The notes beneath the pieces were generated by a model. That model did not search any database. It was not told the DNA's origin and saw only the letters and a program-made list of their open reading frames with translations. Made by a program: the position numbers and the translations under genes. Source: SpSt-501 sp037481615 (GTDB lineage: Bacteria; Desulfobacterota; Desulfobacteria; Desulfobacterales; SpSt-501). Taken from it: a stretch of DNA of 64,000 nucleotides. Below, in pieces: positions 16,118 through 24,189 of this stretch (within the stretch, counting starts at the first letter, position 1; every line of letters begins with the position of its first letter). The stretch lies in the NCBI GenBank assembly GCA_037481615.1, contig JBBFLI010000001.1. One strand, written 5' to 3'.

Positions 16118-16919
16118 ATCCCTGCAACGGCGGATCCTCGAGGCCGCCGGCGCCCGACGCCGCACGCCGGCCGCTCTCCTGCGGATGCTGGGCGCCGAAA
16201 GCCCTCCGGGCCGGCAAGCCGTCCGCCGGGCGCTGAGGCAGCTGGTCGCCGCGGGGGAGCTGACCTACACTCAGGAATTCGGAATCACCTGGATCGAGGC
16301 CTCCTTCGCGCGTCCGGTGCGTGTGAGCCCGCGGATCGTGATCTCCCCCCCCGGCCCGGAGGAGACGGACCCCGCTCCGGGAACCCGGCGGGTCTGGATC
16401 GCCCCCGGCGCGGCTTTCGGGGGCGGAAGGCACCCCACGACGCGGCTCGCGCTGCGGGGGATCGACCATGCGCTTGCGGATCGAGGGGAGCGCCGGTCGG
16501 GGCCGCCAAGCCGCGTCCTCGATGTCGGCACCGGCAGCGGGGTTCTCGTGATCGCCGCCGTGCGGTTGGGGGTGGATTTCGGCCTGGGGATCGACCTCGA
16601 CCCCTGCGCGCTCGCCGAGGCCAGAGCGAACGTGCGCCGGAACGGCCTGGAAGGCCGCATCCGCATGAGCGACGAGCCGCTCGCCAACGTCCCGGGGACC
16701 TTCTCCCTGACGGCGGCCAACCTGAGGCTGCCCACGCTGATCGCGATGGCGCCCCTTCTCACGCCGCGGTGCCGACCCGATGGGGCGATCGTCCTTTCGG
16801 GCGTCCGGCCCGAAGAGGAGGCGGCGTTGCTCGCGGCCTACGGCCGGCTCGGATTCCTTCCATCGTGGCGGGAGACCGAGGGGGGGTGGTCGGGGCTGGT
16901 GCTCGAGCGTCCGCGGTAA
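16098..16919 (+). CDS. PrmA-like methyltransferase with N-terminal winged-helix segment, dsr-linked
   Basis: 273 aa from GTG 16098, which overlaps the end of the cbiA/dsrN gene by 20 bp. The C-terminal part is a Rossmann methyltransferase most like ribosomal protein L11 methyltransferase: APGAAFGGGRHPTTRLAL is the PrmA substrate-loop motif and LD142VGTGSGVL is the AdoMet-binding motif. The first about 75 residues differ from PrmA; they look like a winged helix (RILEAAGARRRTPAALL, then AVRRALRQLVAAGELTYTQ). A genuine, full-length prmA is at 28925, so this is probably not the ribosomal enzyme. Its location at the end of the dsr operon suggests methylation of something tied to sulfite reductase or siroheme (inference). 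Confidence 0.75.
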   Translation: MTPEDAESLQRRILEAAGARRRTPAALLRMLGAESPPGRQAVRRALRQLVAAGELTYTQEFGITWIEASFARPVRVSPRIVISPPGPEETDPAPGTRRVWIAPGAAFGGGRHPTTRLALRGIDHALADRGERRSGPPSRVLDVGTGSGVLVIAAVRLGVDFGLGIDLDPCALAEARANVRRNGLEGRIRMSDEPLANVPGTFSLTAANLRLPTLIAMAPLLTPRCRPDGAIVLSGVRPEEEAALLAAYGRLGFLPSWRETEGGWSGLVLERPR

Positions 16920-16923
16920 AGAA

Positions 16924-16959
16924 AGCGGGCGGGCCCCCGTGAAAAGGTGCCCGCCCGCT
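16924..16959. terminator. Bidirectional hairpin terminator after dsr operon
   Basis: AGCGGGCGGGC (16924-16934) pairs perfectly with GCCCGCCCGCT (16949-16959). It sits between two convergent genes (methyltransferase on +, cytochrome on -). No clear T-run on either strand. Confidence 0.55.
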
Positions 16960-16984
16960 CGTCAGGCGTTAGGCGGAAGAAGCT

Positions 16985-17449
16985 TCAGCTCTTCTTGGGA
17001 TGGCAGTCGTTGCAGGTGACCGGAGCCTTCTTCGGGGCGTATTTCTTGTTGAAGTCCTTGTGGCAGCTCTGGCAGTTCTGGTGATAGGCCTCGGCGAGGT
17101 AGGCGAGCTTCTGCTTCTTGTCGAGCTTGGGGGCATCCTTGCCCTTGGGCGCCTCGCCGCACTGCTTGTGGCAGCTGATGCAGGTGTCGACCTTGCTGTC
17201 CGCCTTGAGGTCCTTGAGCGGCTGGCCCTTGGCGTCGTGGTGGCACTCGCCGCAGCCGTTCGCATAGAGATCGGGGTACTGCTTGGCGTATTCCTCGCTG
17301 TGCTTCTTGTGGCTGAAGGTCATTTCCCCCTTGGTCTTCGGGCAGTTCCCGGCGAACTTGATGACATCGCCCACCTTGGCGTAGATCCCGCCGGCGAAGA
17401 ACAGGCAGGCCAACGCAACGCAGATCGTGACAGCGGTCGTTCTCCTCAT
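16985..17449 (-). CDS. Tetrahaem class III cytochrome c (cytochrome c3-like)
   Basis: 154 aa from ATG 17449. Residues 1-24 are a signal peptide (MRRTTAVTICVALACLFFAGG), so it is periplasmic. Four CxxCH haem sites are visible: CGECH, CISCH, CQSCH and CNDCH. A conserved TFSHKKHSEEY near residue 45 supplies distal histidines, as in cytochrome c3. It would shuttle electrons between periplasmic hydrogenase or formate dehydrogenase and membrane complexes. It lies 114 bp downstream of tatC on the same strand and may have its own promoter. Confidence 0.9.
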   Translation of the reverse strand: MRRTTAVTICVALACLFFAGGIYAKVGDVIKFAGNCPKTKGEMTFSHKKHSEEYAKQYPDLYANGCGECHHDAKGQPLKDLKADSKVDTCISCHKQCGEAPKGKDAPKLDKKQKLAYLAEAYHQNCQSCHKDFNKKYAPKKAPVTCNDCHPKKS

Positions 17450-17518
17450 ACCCCTCTCATCCTCCCTTGCGTTTGGGTTCCCGGCCGAGGTTCCCTGAGC
17501 CTGACACAACACGACGCT

Positions 17519-17548
17519 CAGTAACTCACAAATCGCCCCCGATGTCAA
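17519..17548 (-). promoter_or_regulatory. Candidate promoter for the cytochrome c3 gene
   Basis: Minus strand perfect TTGACA (17548-17543), 18-bp spacer, TTACTG (17524-17519). The -35 is good, the -10 is poor; about 70 bp upstream of the start. Confidence 0.4.
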
Positions 17549-17563
17549 CGATCCGGCGGCCTC

Positions 17564-18316
17564 TCAGCCGGCCTTTTCCGGGCTCGCCCGCCGGGCCTTG
17601 CGGCGCGCCAGCATGCGGGCCGCGGCGATGCTCAATTCGTAGAGCAGCATCAGGGGGACCGCCATCAGGATCATCGAGACCGCATCGGGGCTGAGGAAGG
17701 CGGCCACGACGAAGGCGCCGACCACCGCGTAGCGCCGGTTGCGCCGCAGGGTTTCGACCGAGAGGATCCCCACCCAGGAAAGGCAGGTCAACACCACCGG
17801 CAGCTCGAAGAGCAGCCCGAAGATGAAGAGCAGTTTGGTCGCGAAGGTGAGGTACTCCCGCATGGAGGGGAGCGTGCGGATGTAGTCGGCGCCGAAGCTC
17901 AGCAGAAAACGGAACCCGAAGGGAAAGACGACGAAGTAGCCGAAAAGCGCCCCCCCGAGAAAGAACGCCGTGGTGATGAGGATGAGCGGCCCGAGCAGGC
18001 GGCGCTCATGGCGGTAGAGGCCGGGGGCGACGAACATCCAGAACTGGTAGAAAAGGACGGGGCTGGCCAGGATGGCCCCGGCGAGCAGCGAGACCTTGAG
18101 ATAGGTGAAGAAGGCTTCGGGGATGCCCGTGAAGATCAGCTTTCCCCCCTCGGGCATGACGCGCATCAGGGGATGGACCAGGATTTCAAAAAGGGATTCC
18201 TTGAACGCGTAGCAAAGGAGAAATCCGGCCCCCAGGGCGATGAAGCATTTGATCAGCCGCGAACGAAGCTCCGCGAGATGGGCCGTGAAGGGGATTTTGT
18301 CGTCCTCGGTCAGCAT
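17564..18316 (-). CDS. tatC: Twin-arginine translocase subunit TatC
   Basis: 250 aa from ATG 18316 (MLTEDDKIPFTAHLAELRSRL); the frame stays open upstream but without conserved sequence. Six membrane helices are visible, with the TatC signature HLAELRSRL at the N-terminus, the periplasmic FxSLLAGAILASPVLFYQFW region and the conserved ALFGYFVVFPFGFRF. With TatB it recognises RR signal peptides and exports folded proteins, such as cofactor-bearing periplasmic enzymes. It starts 34 bp after tatB. Confidence 0.93.
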   Translation of the reverse strand: MLTEDDKIPFTAHLAELRSRLIKCFIALGAGFLLCYAFKESLFEILVHPLMRVMPEGGKLIFTGIPEAFFTYLKVSLLAGAILASPVLFYQFWMFVAPGLYRHERRLLGPLILITTAFFLGGALFGYFVVFPFGFRFLLSFGADYIRTLPSMREYLTFATKLLFIFGLLFELPVVLTCLSWVGILSVETLRRNRRYAVVGAFVVAAFLSPDAVSMILMAVPLMLLYELSIAAARMLARRKARRASPEKAG

Positions 18317-18350
18317 CCGCGGGCGTCCCTCGGTCGGCAGGGGATCGGGG

Positions 18351-18797
18351 TCATTCGGGGCGGCGGGGTTCGGAGGAGGCGGCGGCCTCCGGCGGAGGCG
18401 GTTCGGCTCGGTTGGCGCTCCAGGCTTGGAAGGCTTTCTTGAGCTCCTCGAGCTTCTGCTCGGCCGAAGGCTCCGCGGCGGCGAGGCCGCCGCGCGGGAC
18501 GGAAACGGGGTCCGCCGGGGCTGCATCCTTCGCCGCCCCCAGGCCGGGGTCGTTCGGCTCGAGCGCCTCCCGGCGGATCGCCTGGTTCACCTCGGTGTGA
18601 AATTCCTCCATCACCTTCTTCGCCTCCTCGAGCTCCCCGTCGAGGCGGAAGGTCTCTTTCATCTCCGCCGTGGCCTTGCGGAATTCGCGCACCGCCCGGC
18701 CGAGCGATTTCGCGAGATCGGGCAGCTTGTTCGGCCCCAGAACGATCAGGGCGACGACGGCGATCAGGATCAGCTCCGGCATGCCGATGCCGAACAT
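18351..18797 (-). CDS. tatB: Twin-arginine translocase subunit TatA/TatB
   Basis: 148 aa. It has the short N-terminal membrane helix MFGIGMPELILIAVVALIVLGPNKLPDLA, the hinge GPNKLP and an amphipathic helix LAKSLGRAVREFRKATAEM, then a long acidic and proline-rich tail. The Glu at position 8 in the helix and the length favour TatB over TatA, although in this phylum the two are hard to separate by eye. Operon with tatC. Confidence 0.85.
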   Translation of the reverse strand: MFGIGMPELILIAVVALIVLGPNKLPDLAKSLGRAVREFRKATAEMKETFRLDGELEEAKKVMEEFHTEVNQAIRREALEPNDPGLGAAKDAAPADPVSVPRGGLAAAEPSAEQKLEELKKAFQAWSANRAEPPPPEAAASSEPRRPE

Positions 18798-18902
18798 GGA
18801 ATCCCCCTCCGGGAAAAGGCGCGAAAATCCCCGCCGCGGGCATCCGGCCTGTACGGCGAATTCTGGGCTCTGGTGTGAATCGCCAAGAAAAACGGATTGT
18901 TT

Positions 18903-18933
18903 GAACCCTAACGGGTTCGGGCGTTGCTGTCAA
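18903..18933 (-). promoter_or_regulatory. tatBC promoter with inverted repeat over the -10 box
   Basis: Minus strand TTGACA (18933-18928), 17-bp spacer, TAGGGT (18910-18905). The -10 region lies inside a perfect 6-4-6 inverted repeat, GAACCC-TAAC-GGGTTC (18903-18918), a possible operator. Confidence 0.5.
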
Positions 18934-18945
18934 GGAGCGCCCCGC

Positions 18946-20172
18946 TCAAGGCTTGAGGAGGAGAAAGTAGAGCTCGCCCGGATGGTTCAAGTGGCCCGCG
19001 GCGGTCTCGGCCTCGGGACCGCCCCCCCAGAAGATGTCGGCCCGGCCGGGGCCGGTGATGGCGCTACCGGTGTCCTGGACGAGGAGGAAGCGCCGCATCT
19101 CGCGCCAGAATGGCGGAAGCGGCGACGGGTCTCCGGGCGCGGGTTTGCGCGATACGGCGAAGGCGATCGCCCCCTCCGGGAAGAGCCTGCGGTCCAGGGC
19201 GAGCGAGCGTCCGGCGGTGAGAGGGACGCCGAGCGAGCCGATCGGCCCCTCGGGGACGAGGCGGAAGAAGACATAGCTCGGGTTGAACGACAGCACGCGC
19301 CCGATTTCCTCGGGGTGCGCGCGCAGGTAGCGCTTGATGGCCGCAAGGGAGATTTCCTCGCGGGGGACCTTTCCCTCTTCGATCAGCAACCGGCCGATGC
19401 TGCGGTAGGGACGGCCGTTCGAGGCCTCGTAGCCCACCCGCAGCGTCTCGCCGTCCTCGAGTTCGATCCGGCCCGATCCCTGGACGTGGAGAAAGAAGAG
19501 CTCGAGCGGGTCGCGCACCCAGGCGAGCGGCCGGGCGCGGTCAAAGAGCAGCCCCTGCTCCTCGATTTCGCGCCGCTCGGGGTAAGGGACGAGGCGCGTT
19601 CCTTCCAGACGCCCGGCGATGCGCTCGCCGCGGTATTTTTCATGGAATTCCCCCAGATCGACGGTGATCAGGTCGTCGGGACGGCCCCAGAGGGGATGGC
19701 GGAACTCCGCATCGGGTGCGCGGCGTCCCGCAAGAATGGGTTCATAATAGCCGGTGAAGAGAACCTCGCCCGCCCCGTCGCGGCCGCTCGCGCGGTAGCA
19801 ACGGAACTCCTTCTCCAGGTTCGCCTGAAAGGCGTCGGCGGAGGGCGAAGAGGCGATGAGATCGCGAAACCGCTCGAGCGAGCCGACGAGGTGGCTTGCC
19901 GGGTAACGCTCGGAGCCGAAGTCGAAGAGGCGCCCCGGGGGCTGCCGTTTCATCCAGGCGATGCCCCGAGCGAGCGCCTCCTCCAGGCCGGCGAAAGCGA
20001 GGTCGTCCCCGAACCGCGGGCAGGGGGCCGGGGCTAGCGGGGCCGTAGCCGGGACTGCGGGGGTCGCGGGCGGCGGGGCCGGCGGCGGGGCGGGAGGACA
20101 GCCGACGAGGAACAGAAAGGCCCCCGCCGCGACGAGCAACGCTACCCGAAAGGGGGTCGGCGAAGGCTTCAT
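18946..20172 (-). CDS. mltA: Membrane-bound lytic murein transglycosylase A
   Basis: 408 aa lipoprotein: hydrophobic signal with lipobox LVGC (Cys25), then a proline/alanine-rich linker (about 26-48). The MltA barrel domain follows with FTGYYEPIL near 133, PYPERREIE, DPLELFFLHVQGSGRIELEDG and NPSYVFFR, and the 3D domain ends the protein with FLLVQDTGSAITGPGRADIFWG, which contains the catalytic aspartates. It cleaves peptidoglycan to 1,6-anhydromuropeptides at the outer membrane. Its start overlaps the moaC stop by 4 bp. Confidence 0.92.
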   Translation of the reverse strand: MKPSPTPFRVALLVAAGAFLFLVGCPPAPPPAPPPATPAVPATAPLAPAPCPRFGDDLAFAGLEEALARGIAWMKRQPPGRLFDFGSERYPASHLVGSLERFRDLIASSPSADAFQANLEKEFRCYRASGRDGAGEVLFTGYYEPILAGRRAPDAEFRHPLWGRPDDLITVDLGEFHEKYRGERIAGRLEGTRLVPYPERREIEEQGLLFDRARPLAWVRDPLELFFLHVQGSGRIELEDGETLRVGYEASNGRPYRSIGRLLIEEGKVPREEISLAAIKRYLRAHPEEIGRVLSFNPSYVFFRLVPEGPIGSLGVPLTAGRSLALDRRLFPEGAIAFAVSRKPAPGDPSPLPPFWREMRRFLLVQDTGSAITGPGRADIFWGGGPEAETAAGHLNHPGELYFLLLKP

Positions 20173-20648
20173 GGCCTGCGCCGGTACTCCCCGCTCTTGC
20201 CGCCGGATTTGGCGAGCAGCCGCAGAGCGGTGATTTCCATGTCGCGGTCCACGGCCTTGCACATGTCGTAGATCGCGAGCGCCGCCACCGCCGCCCCGGT
20301 CAGCGCCTCCATCTCGACCCCCGTGCGGTCGAGCGCCTGGGCCGAGGCGCGGATCCCGATCGCCGCGGAGGACTCGTCGGGCAGGAAATCGATCTGCACG
20401 TGGGTGAGCCGGAGGGGATGGCACATCGGGATCAGATCCGCCGTGCGCTTGGCGGCGAGAATGCCGGCGATGCGCGCGGTTTCGAACACGTTGCCCTTGC
20501 TCACCTTCCCCTCCTGGATGCGGCGGAAGGTCTCCGGCTGCATGCGCACGATCGCTTCCGCGGTCGCTGCGCGCAGGCTCGTTTCCTTCGCGCTCACGTC
20601 CACCATGCGCACGCGGCCCTGATCGTCGAGATGGGTGAATTCGCTCAT
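20169..20648 (-). CDS. moaC: Cyclic pyranopterin monophosphate synthase
   Basis: 159 aa from ATG 20648 (MSEFTHLDDQGRVRMVDVS). Family motifs are present: KGNVFETARIAGILAAKRT, LIPMCHPL with the catalytic region, TGVEMEALTGAAVAALAIYDMCKAVDR, and the terminal LLAKSGGKSGEY. MoaC completes the first stage of molybdopterin synthesis. It overlaps mltA (ATGA) and follows the channel gene by 44 bp. Other molybdenum cofactor genes (mobA, moaE, mogA) are at 51.9-53.5 kb. Confidence 0.95.
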   Translation of the reverse strand: MSEFTHLDDQGRVRMVDVSAKETSLRAATAEAIVRMQPETFRRIQEGKVSKGNVFETARIAGILAAKRTADLIPMCHPLRLTHVQIDFLPDESSAAIGIRASAQALDRTGVEMEALTGAAVAALAIYDMCKAVDRDMEITALRLLAKSGGKSGEYRRRP

Positions 20649-20692
20649 CGGTGCTGCCCTTCCGTCTGCGGGAAAGCGGGCCGCCCGGAGGC

Positions 20693-22402
20693 TCACCGGG
20701 CCGACCCGGCATAGGTTTCGCCGAAGCGCCGCTCCCCCTCGGCGCTTCCGATGAGGATCAGCTCGTCGCCTTGCTGCAGGGAGGTGGCGGGATCGGGGTT
20801 GATGACGGTCTGCTCGCCCCGGCGGAGGGCGACGACGCTCAGCCCCGTCTCTTCGCGGATGCGGGCCGCGGCGAGCGATCGGTCGACGATTCGGGCCGGC
20901 ACGGGGGTGCGGAAGATGTTCAGGCCTTCGGAGACCACGAGCAGTTTTTCCGGGTTGAGCAGATTGAGGACCGTGGTGGCGACCAGCGAGGCGTAGGAGA
21001 TCACCAAATTCGCGCCGGCCCGGTAGAGCGTCTTGACGTTGCGGTCGTGCGTTGCGCGGCAGATGAGCTGGACATCCGGCCGCAGGCGCCGGCAGTAGAT
21101 CGTGAGGTAGATGTTGAGGTCGTCGTCGTGGGTGGTGATGATCACGGCCGGGGACTGATGGATGCCGGCTTGGACCAGGGTCTCGAGATCGGCCGCGCTG
21201 CCCTGGACCACGCGCTCATCCCCCTGCAGGGCGCGGGAGATCTTTTTCTCGACCAGGCGGTAATCGATCCCCATGCGGCGCAGGGTCGCCGCCGCGGCCA
21301 TCCCGACCCGGCCGCCGCCCAGGACGAGCACCGGGCCCGCCTGTTCCCCCGGCTTTCCGGGCAGGGCGACGTGCATCTCGTATCGCCGCAGCTGTTCGCC
21401 CGAACCGGCGAGAACGAGAATCGTCGTCTCCCCGATCCGGGTTTCCGGCCCGGGCGGCGAGAAGCGGCCCTCTTCCCAAAGCCCCACGACGTTCACGCCG
21501 GTCAGCTCGCGCAGCCGGCTTTCGGCGAGCGTCAGGCCCTGCAGGCGGGTGCGGCCCGCGGCGGCCTCGGCGATCAGCAGCTCGTCGAAGCGCCCGATGA
21601 CGTTCGCCTGGTGGCTGTAGCCGAGAACGCGGCGGGCCAGTGCCTGGCCCAGCATCTTCGTGAACTGGAAGGTGTGGGTGCTGCCGGCGAGCTGGAGGAT
21701 GTCGAGGGATTCGTCCTGGTCGACGTTGGTGACCGTGGTGACCTGCTCGGAGACCTCGCGGATCGTGAAGATGATGTTCGTGCTGGTGACGTCGTCGTTC
21801 AGGACGAGAACGAGCGCCGCCCGGCGCACCTGCAACCGTTCGTAGGTCGCCGGGTCGTCGAGGGGGCCCAGAACCACGCGGTAGCCCGTCTCGTGCAGTT
21901 GGAGGGCCTCCTGGGAGTCGGCAACGAGGATCGCATAGGGGATGCCGTAGCGGTCGAGCTTTTCGATGAGATGGACGGCCGCGGCATCGAAGCGCGTGAG
22001 GATCACGTGCCGTCGGGTCGTCTCCGGCAGCGCGCGCGGCGTGCGGGCGCGGTTCTGCTCCTCGAGCCAGGGGGCATAGAAGAACTGGATGAAGGTGAAA
22101 GGCAGCAGGACGAGCAGGAAGATGATCCCGGTGAGCAGGACCACGATCGAGAAGAGGCGGCCCAGATCGCTCGTGAAGGTGATGTCGCCGAAACCCAGGG
22201 TCGACATGACGGTCAGCGTCCAGTAGAATCCCGTGACCCAGGAGTAGTCCCGGCCCTCGTAGTCCATGAGGAAATGGAACAACGTGCTGTAGAGCATGAA
22301 AAAACCGGCCAGGATGAGAAGAAAGCGCAGCAGGAGCCGCATGTTGTTCTTCTGCTGCGCCCGGTTGACGAGGGCGGCGAGCTCGGAGAAGAGAAACTTC
22401 AT
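20693..22402 (-). CDS. Potassium channel with two RCK (TrkA) modules
   Basis: 569 aa. Residues 22-46 and about 82-108 are membrane helices flanking a pore helix and the filter S67-T-L-G-F-G-D73, a variant of TVGYGD. The soluble part has two TrkA_N Rossmann domains, one from about residue 125 (RHVILTRFDAAAVHLIEKL) and one from about 350 (GPVLVLGGGRVGMAAAATL, a clean GxGxxG), plus TrkA_C-like regions. The plan is that of MthK or BK-type channels gated by a nucleotide, c-di-AMP or ions at the RCK ring. A c-di-AMP cyclase is encoded in the same window (3634), which makes c-di-AMP gating worth testing. The start is uncertain; an ATG 42 bp upstream lacks a ribosome-binding site. Confidence 0.82.
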   Translation of the reverse strand: MKFLFSELAALVNRAQQKNNMRLLLRFLLILAGFFMLYSTLFHFLMDYEGRDYSWVTGFYWTLTVMSTLGFGDITFTSDLGRLFSIVVLLTGIIFLLVLLPFTFIQFFYAPWLEEQNRARTPRALPETTRRHVILTRFDAAAVHLIEKLDRYGIPYAILVADSQEALQLHETGYRVVLGPLDDPATYERLQVRRAALVLVLNDDVTSTNIIFTIREVSEQVTTVTNVDQDESLDILQLAGSTHTFQFTKMLGQALARRVLGYSHQANVIGRFDELLIAEAAAGRTRLQGLTLAESRLRELTGVNVVGLWEEGRFSPPGPETRIGETTILVLAGSGEQLRRYEMHVALPGKPGEQAGPVLVLGGGRVGMAAAATLRRMGIDYRLVEKKISRALQGDERVVQGSAADLETLVQAGIHQSPAVIITTHDDDLNIYLTIYCRRLRPDVQLICRATHDRNVKTLYRAGANLVISYASLVATTVLNLLNPEKLLVVSEGLNIFRTPVPARIVDRSLAAARIREETGLSVVALRRGEQTVINPDPATSLQQGDELILIGSAEGERRFGETYAGSAR

Positions 22403-22501
22403 CGGAGGATCCCCGTAGCACGATTCGGTCTCCGATTCCAGCATCGCCGGCGGGTTGCGAGAACGCTTCAGGGCTCCCCGCAGCCTCGAAAGGAACCCCC
22501 C

Positions 22502-23332
22502 TTGGATCTGGCAAGAACCGACCGCGCCGCAAAACGCCTCGGGCGGGTGGGGCTCGTCGTTTTTCTCGTCTTTTTCGCCTTTCTCCTGGACAGCTGTGTC
22601 GCGCGTTTCCGGGAACCGCTCTTCACGGTGAACCTTTTGCCGGGGGAAAGCGCCTGGGTGGACGGGATGCTCGACCCCGAGGTGAAGGATCTCGCCCGGC
22701 TCGAGGTGGAAAGCGAGGATGAAACCGTCCGCCTGCGTCTGGACCGTATTCAGCAGGGCTTCTGGTTGGGCGGGACGATGTGGGTGGGAGAGGTGACGGT
22801 CGCCCCCGGGGCCTCCCCCGGGGCCCGCGAACTGCGGGTGCGGCTGCGGGAAAAACCGCCCGAGGAGCCTCCCGTCGGCGCCTGGCGCGTCGTCGTCCAC
22901 ACGGATGCCGACTCCCTGCGCCGGAGCCGGCTCTCGCTGCTGCGCCGCCACTTCGGCATCGCCCCGGGACTCGCGGCGCTCGCCTGTGTCCCGCTCCTCG
23001 CCCTGGTGCTCCTGCGGGGCTACCTTCTCGGGCGCCGCCGGGAGCGGCTGCTCGCCGCGGAAGGGTTCGCCGAAATCTTTCTCTCCCGAAGCGTCCCCGG
23101 CGGGACGGAGGTCTTCTTCGGCCTGTTCCCGGAGGCCGGGGTCGCACCCGGCGGGACGGTTGCGATCCTCGACCGGGAAGGCCGACCGATCGCCGCGGCG
23201 CGGGTCGAGAGAACCGACGGCCGCAATGCCCTCGCCCTCGCTTCCGGCTTCCTGGGACCGCTTCCTCCGGGTGCCTGCGTGCGGCTCGCCGCGGGCGGCC
23301 TTTCCCGACCCGCCGGTGAGCAAGACGGATAG
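22502..23332 (+). CDS. Unknown membrane protein with two transmembrane helices
   Basis: 276 aa beginning at TTG 22502, chosen because AGGA stands 8 nt upstream and the coding character starts here. One helix near residues 14-30 (GLVVFLVFFAFLLDSCV), an extracytoplasmic beta-rich domain (about 35-145), a second helix near 160-182 (APGLAALACVPLLALVLLRGYLL), and a cytoplasmic domain ending FLGPLPPGACVRLAAGG, which could be a small barrel. I recognise no family. Divergent from the channel gene, with 99 bp between starts; the 33-aa gene follows after 19 bp. Confidence 0.6.
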   Translation: MDLARTDRAAKRLGRVGLVVFLVFFAFLLDSCVARFREPLFTVNLLPGESAWVDGMLDPEVKDLARLEVESEDETVRLRLDRIQQGFWLGGTMWVGEVTVAPGASPGARELRVRLREKPPEEPPVGAWRVVVHTDADSLRRSRLSLLRRHFGIAPGLAALACVPLLALVLLRGYLLGRRRERLLAAEGFAEIFLSRSVPGGTEVFFGLFPEAGVAPGGTVAILDREGRPIAAARVERTDGRNALALASGFLGPLPPGACVRLAAGGLSRPAGEQDG

Positions 23333-23351
23333 AAATCAACAGGGGCGTGGA

Positions 23352-23453
23352 ATGATCGACATTCTGGTTCTTTTTCTCGTGTTCGCCGGGTCGGTGATCC
23401 TCGGGCTCGCCCTCGGCGGGCGGCTGCGCTTCTGGCGCAGGCGCAAACCGTAG
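23352..23453 (+). CDS. 33-aa single-helix membrane protein
   Basis: ATG 23352 preceded by AGGGG. The product is one hydrophobic helix (ILVLFLVFAGSVILGLALGG) with a basic tail (RLRFWRRRKP), so N-out/C-in topology. It follows the unknown membrane gene by 19 bp and is probably co-transcribed. It is too short for routine gene finders. Confidence 0.45.
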   Translation: MIDILVLFLVFAGSVILGLALGGRLRFWRRRKP

Positions 23454-23481
23454 CGACCTGTTTTCCCGCTCGCCGGCCGGC

Positions 23482-24177
23482 TCAGAGGAACTGGGGGAGG
23501 CGGCGGGCGCGGTAGCGGTGGGCGATGCGGCGGCCGGTCACGGGATCCTCCATCTCGAACTCGAAGAGCTCCCCGATCTCGATGCCTCCGCGGGCGGGGA
23601 AGGTGCCGCAGAAGAGCACGAGGGAACCCCGCCGCGGGTCGGCCTCCTCGGGTATCCCCCGGAGGAGCTCGAGCACGCCGATGTTTTCGGCGAGCGTTCC
23701 CTCCTGGTAGAGCCGCCGACGGCCCTCCCGCGTCGACCACGAGCGCAGGACGATCCGCTCGAGGTGCCCGCGCACCTCCTCGAGATCCCAGACCGCGGGG
23801 GCGAGGGGTTTCCCGCACATCTGCTTGGAAGCCGGGATGTCGTATTTCTCGAAGCCGCGGTCGGTGTGGTCGGAGCCCACCCCGACATAGATGCGGCCGT
23901 TTTCCCGCAACAGCACGCACTCGACCTCGCCCGAGGACTCGGCCCCCGTGACCTCGATCTCCTCCGCCGTGGTGAGGATGGCGGGCGAAAGGCTCATGTA
24001 GGTCGGCGTCCGCGAAGGGGCGGGGACGCCCAGGCGGCCGAGTTCCTCGATGTGTTTGCGGACCGCCTCGCGGTCCTTTCCCACCCAGCCGGCGACGACG
24101 AGGCGGTCGGCGGTGAAGGAAAGAGGGGTTTTCCCCTGCCGGGATTCCCGCGTGAGTTCGAGCCGGGAGGCGGCCAT
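23482..24177 (-). CDS. DUF2848 family protein
   Basis: 231 aa, matching the DUF2848 pattern (VVAGWVGKDREAVRKHIEELGRLGVPAPSRTPTYM near the start; GVGSDHTDR and KYDIPASKQMCGKPLAPAVW in the middle; FCGTFPARGGIE near the end). The shape recalls the fumarylacetoacetate-hydrolase superfamily, but no reaction is established. It is the last gene of the TRAP operon, 12 bp after dctM, so it probably acts on the imported compound or a derivative (inference). Confidence 0.75.
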   Translation of the reverse strand: MAASRLELTRESRQGKTPLSFTADRLVVAGWVGKDREAVRKHIEELGRLGVPAPSRTPTYMSLSPAILTTAEEIEVTGAESSGEVECVLLRENGRIYVGVGSDHTDRGFEKYDIPASKQMCGKPLAPAVWDLEEVRGHLERIVLRSWSTREGRRRLYQEGTLAENIGVLELLRGIPEEADPRRGSLVLFCGTFPARGGIEIGELFEFEMEDPVTGRRIAHRYRARRLPQFL

Positions 24178-24189
24178 GGCGATCTCCTT

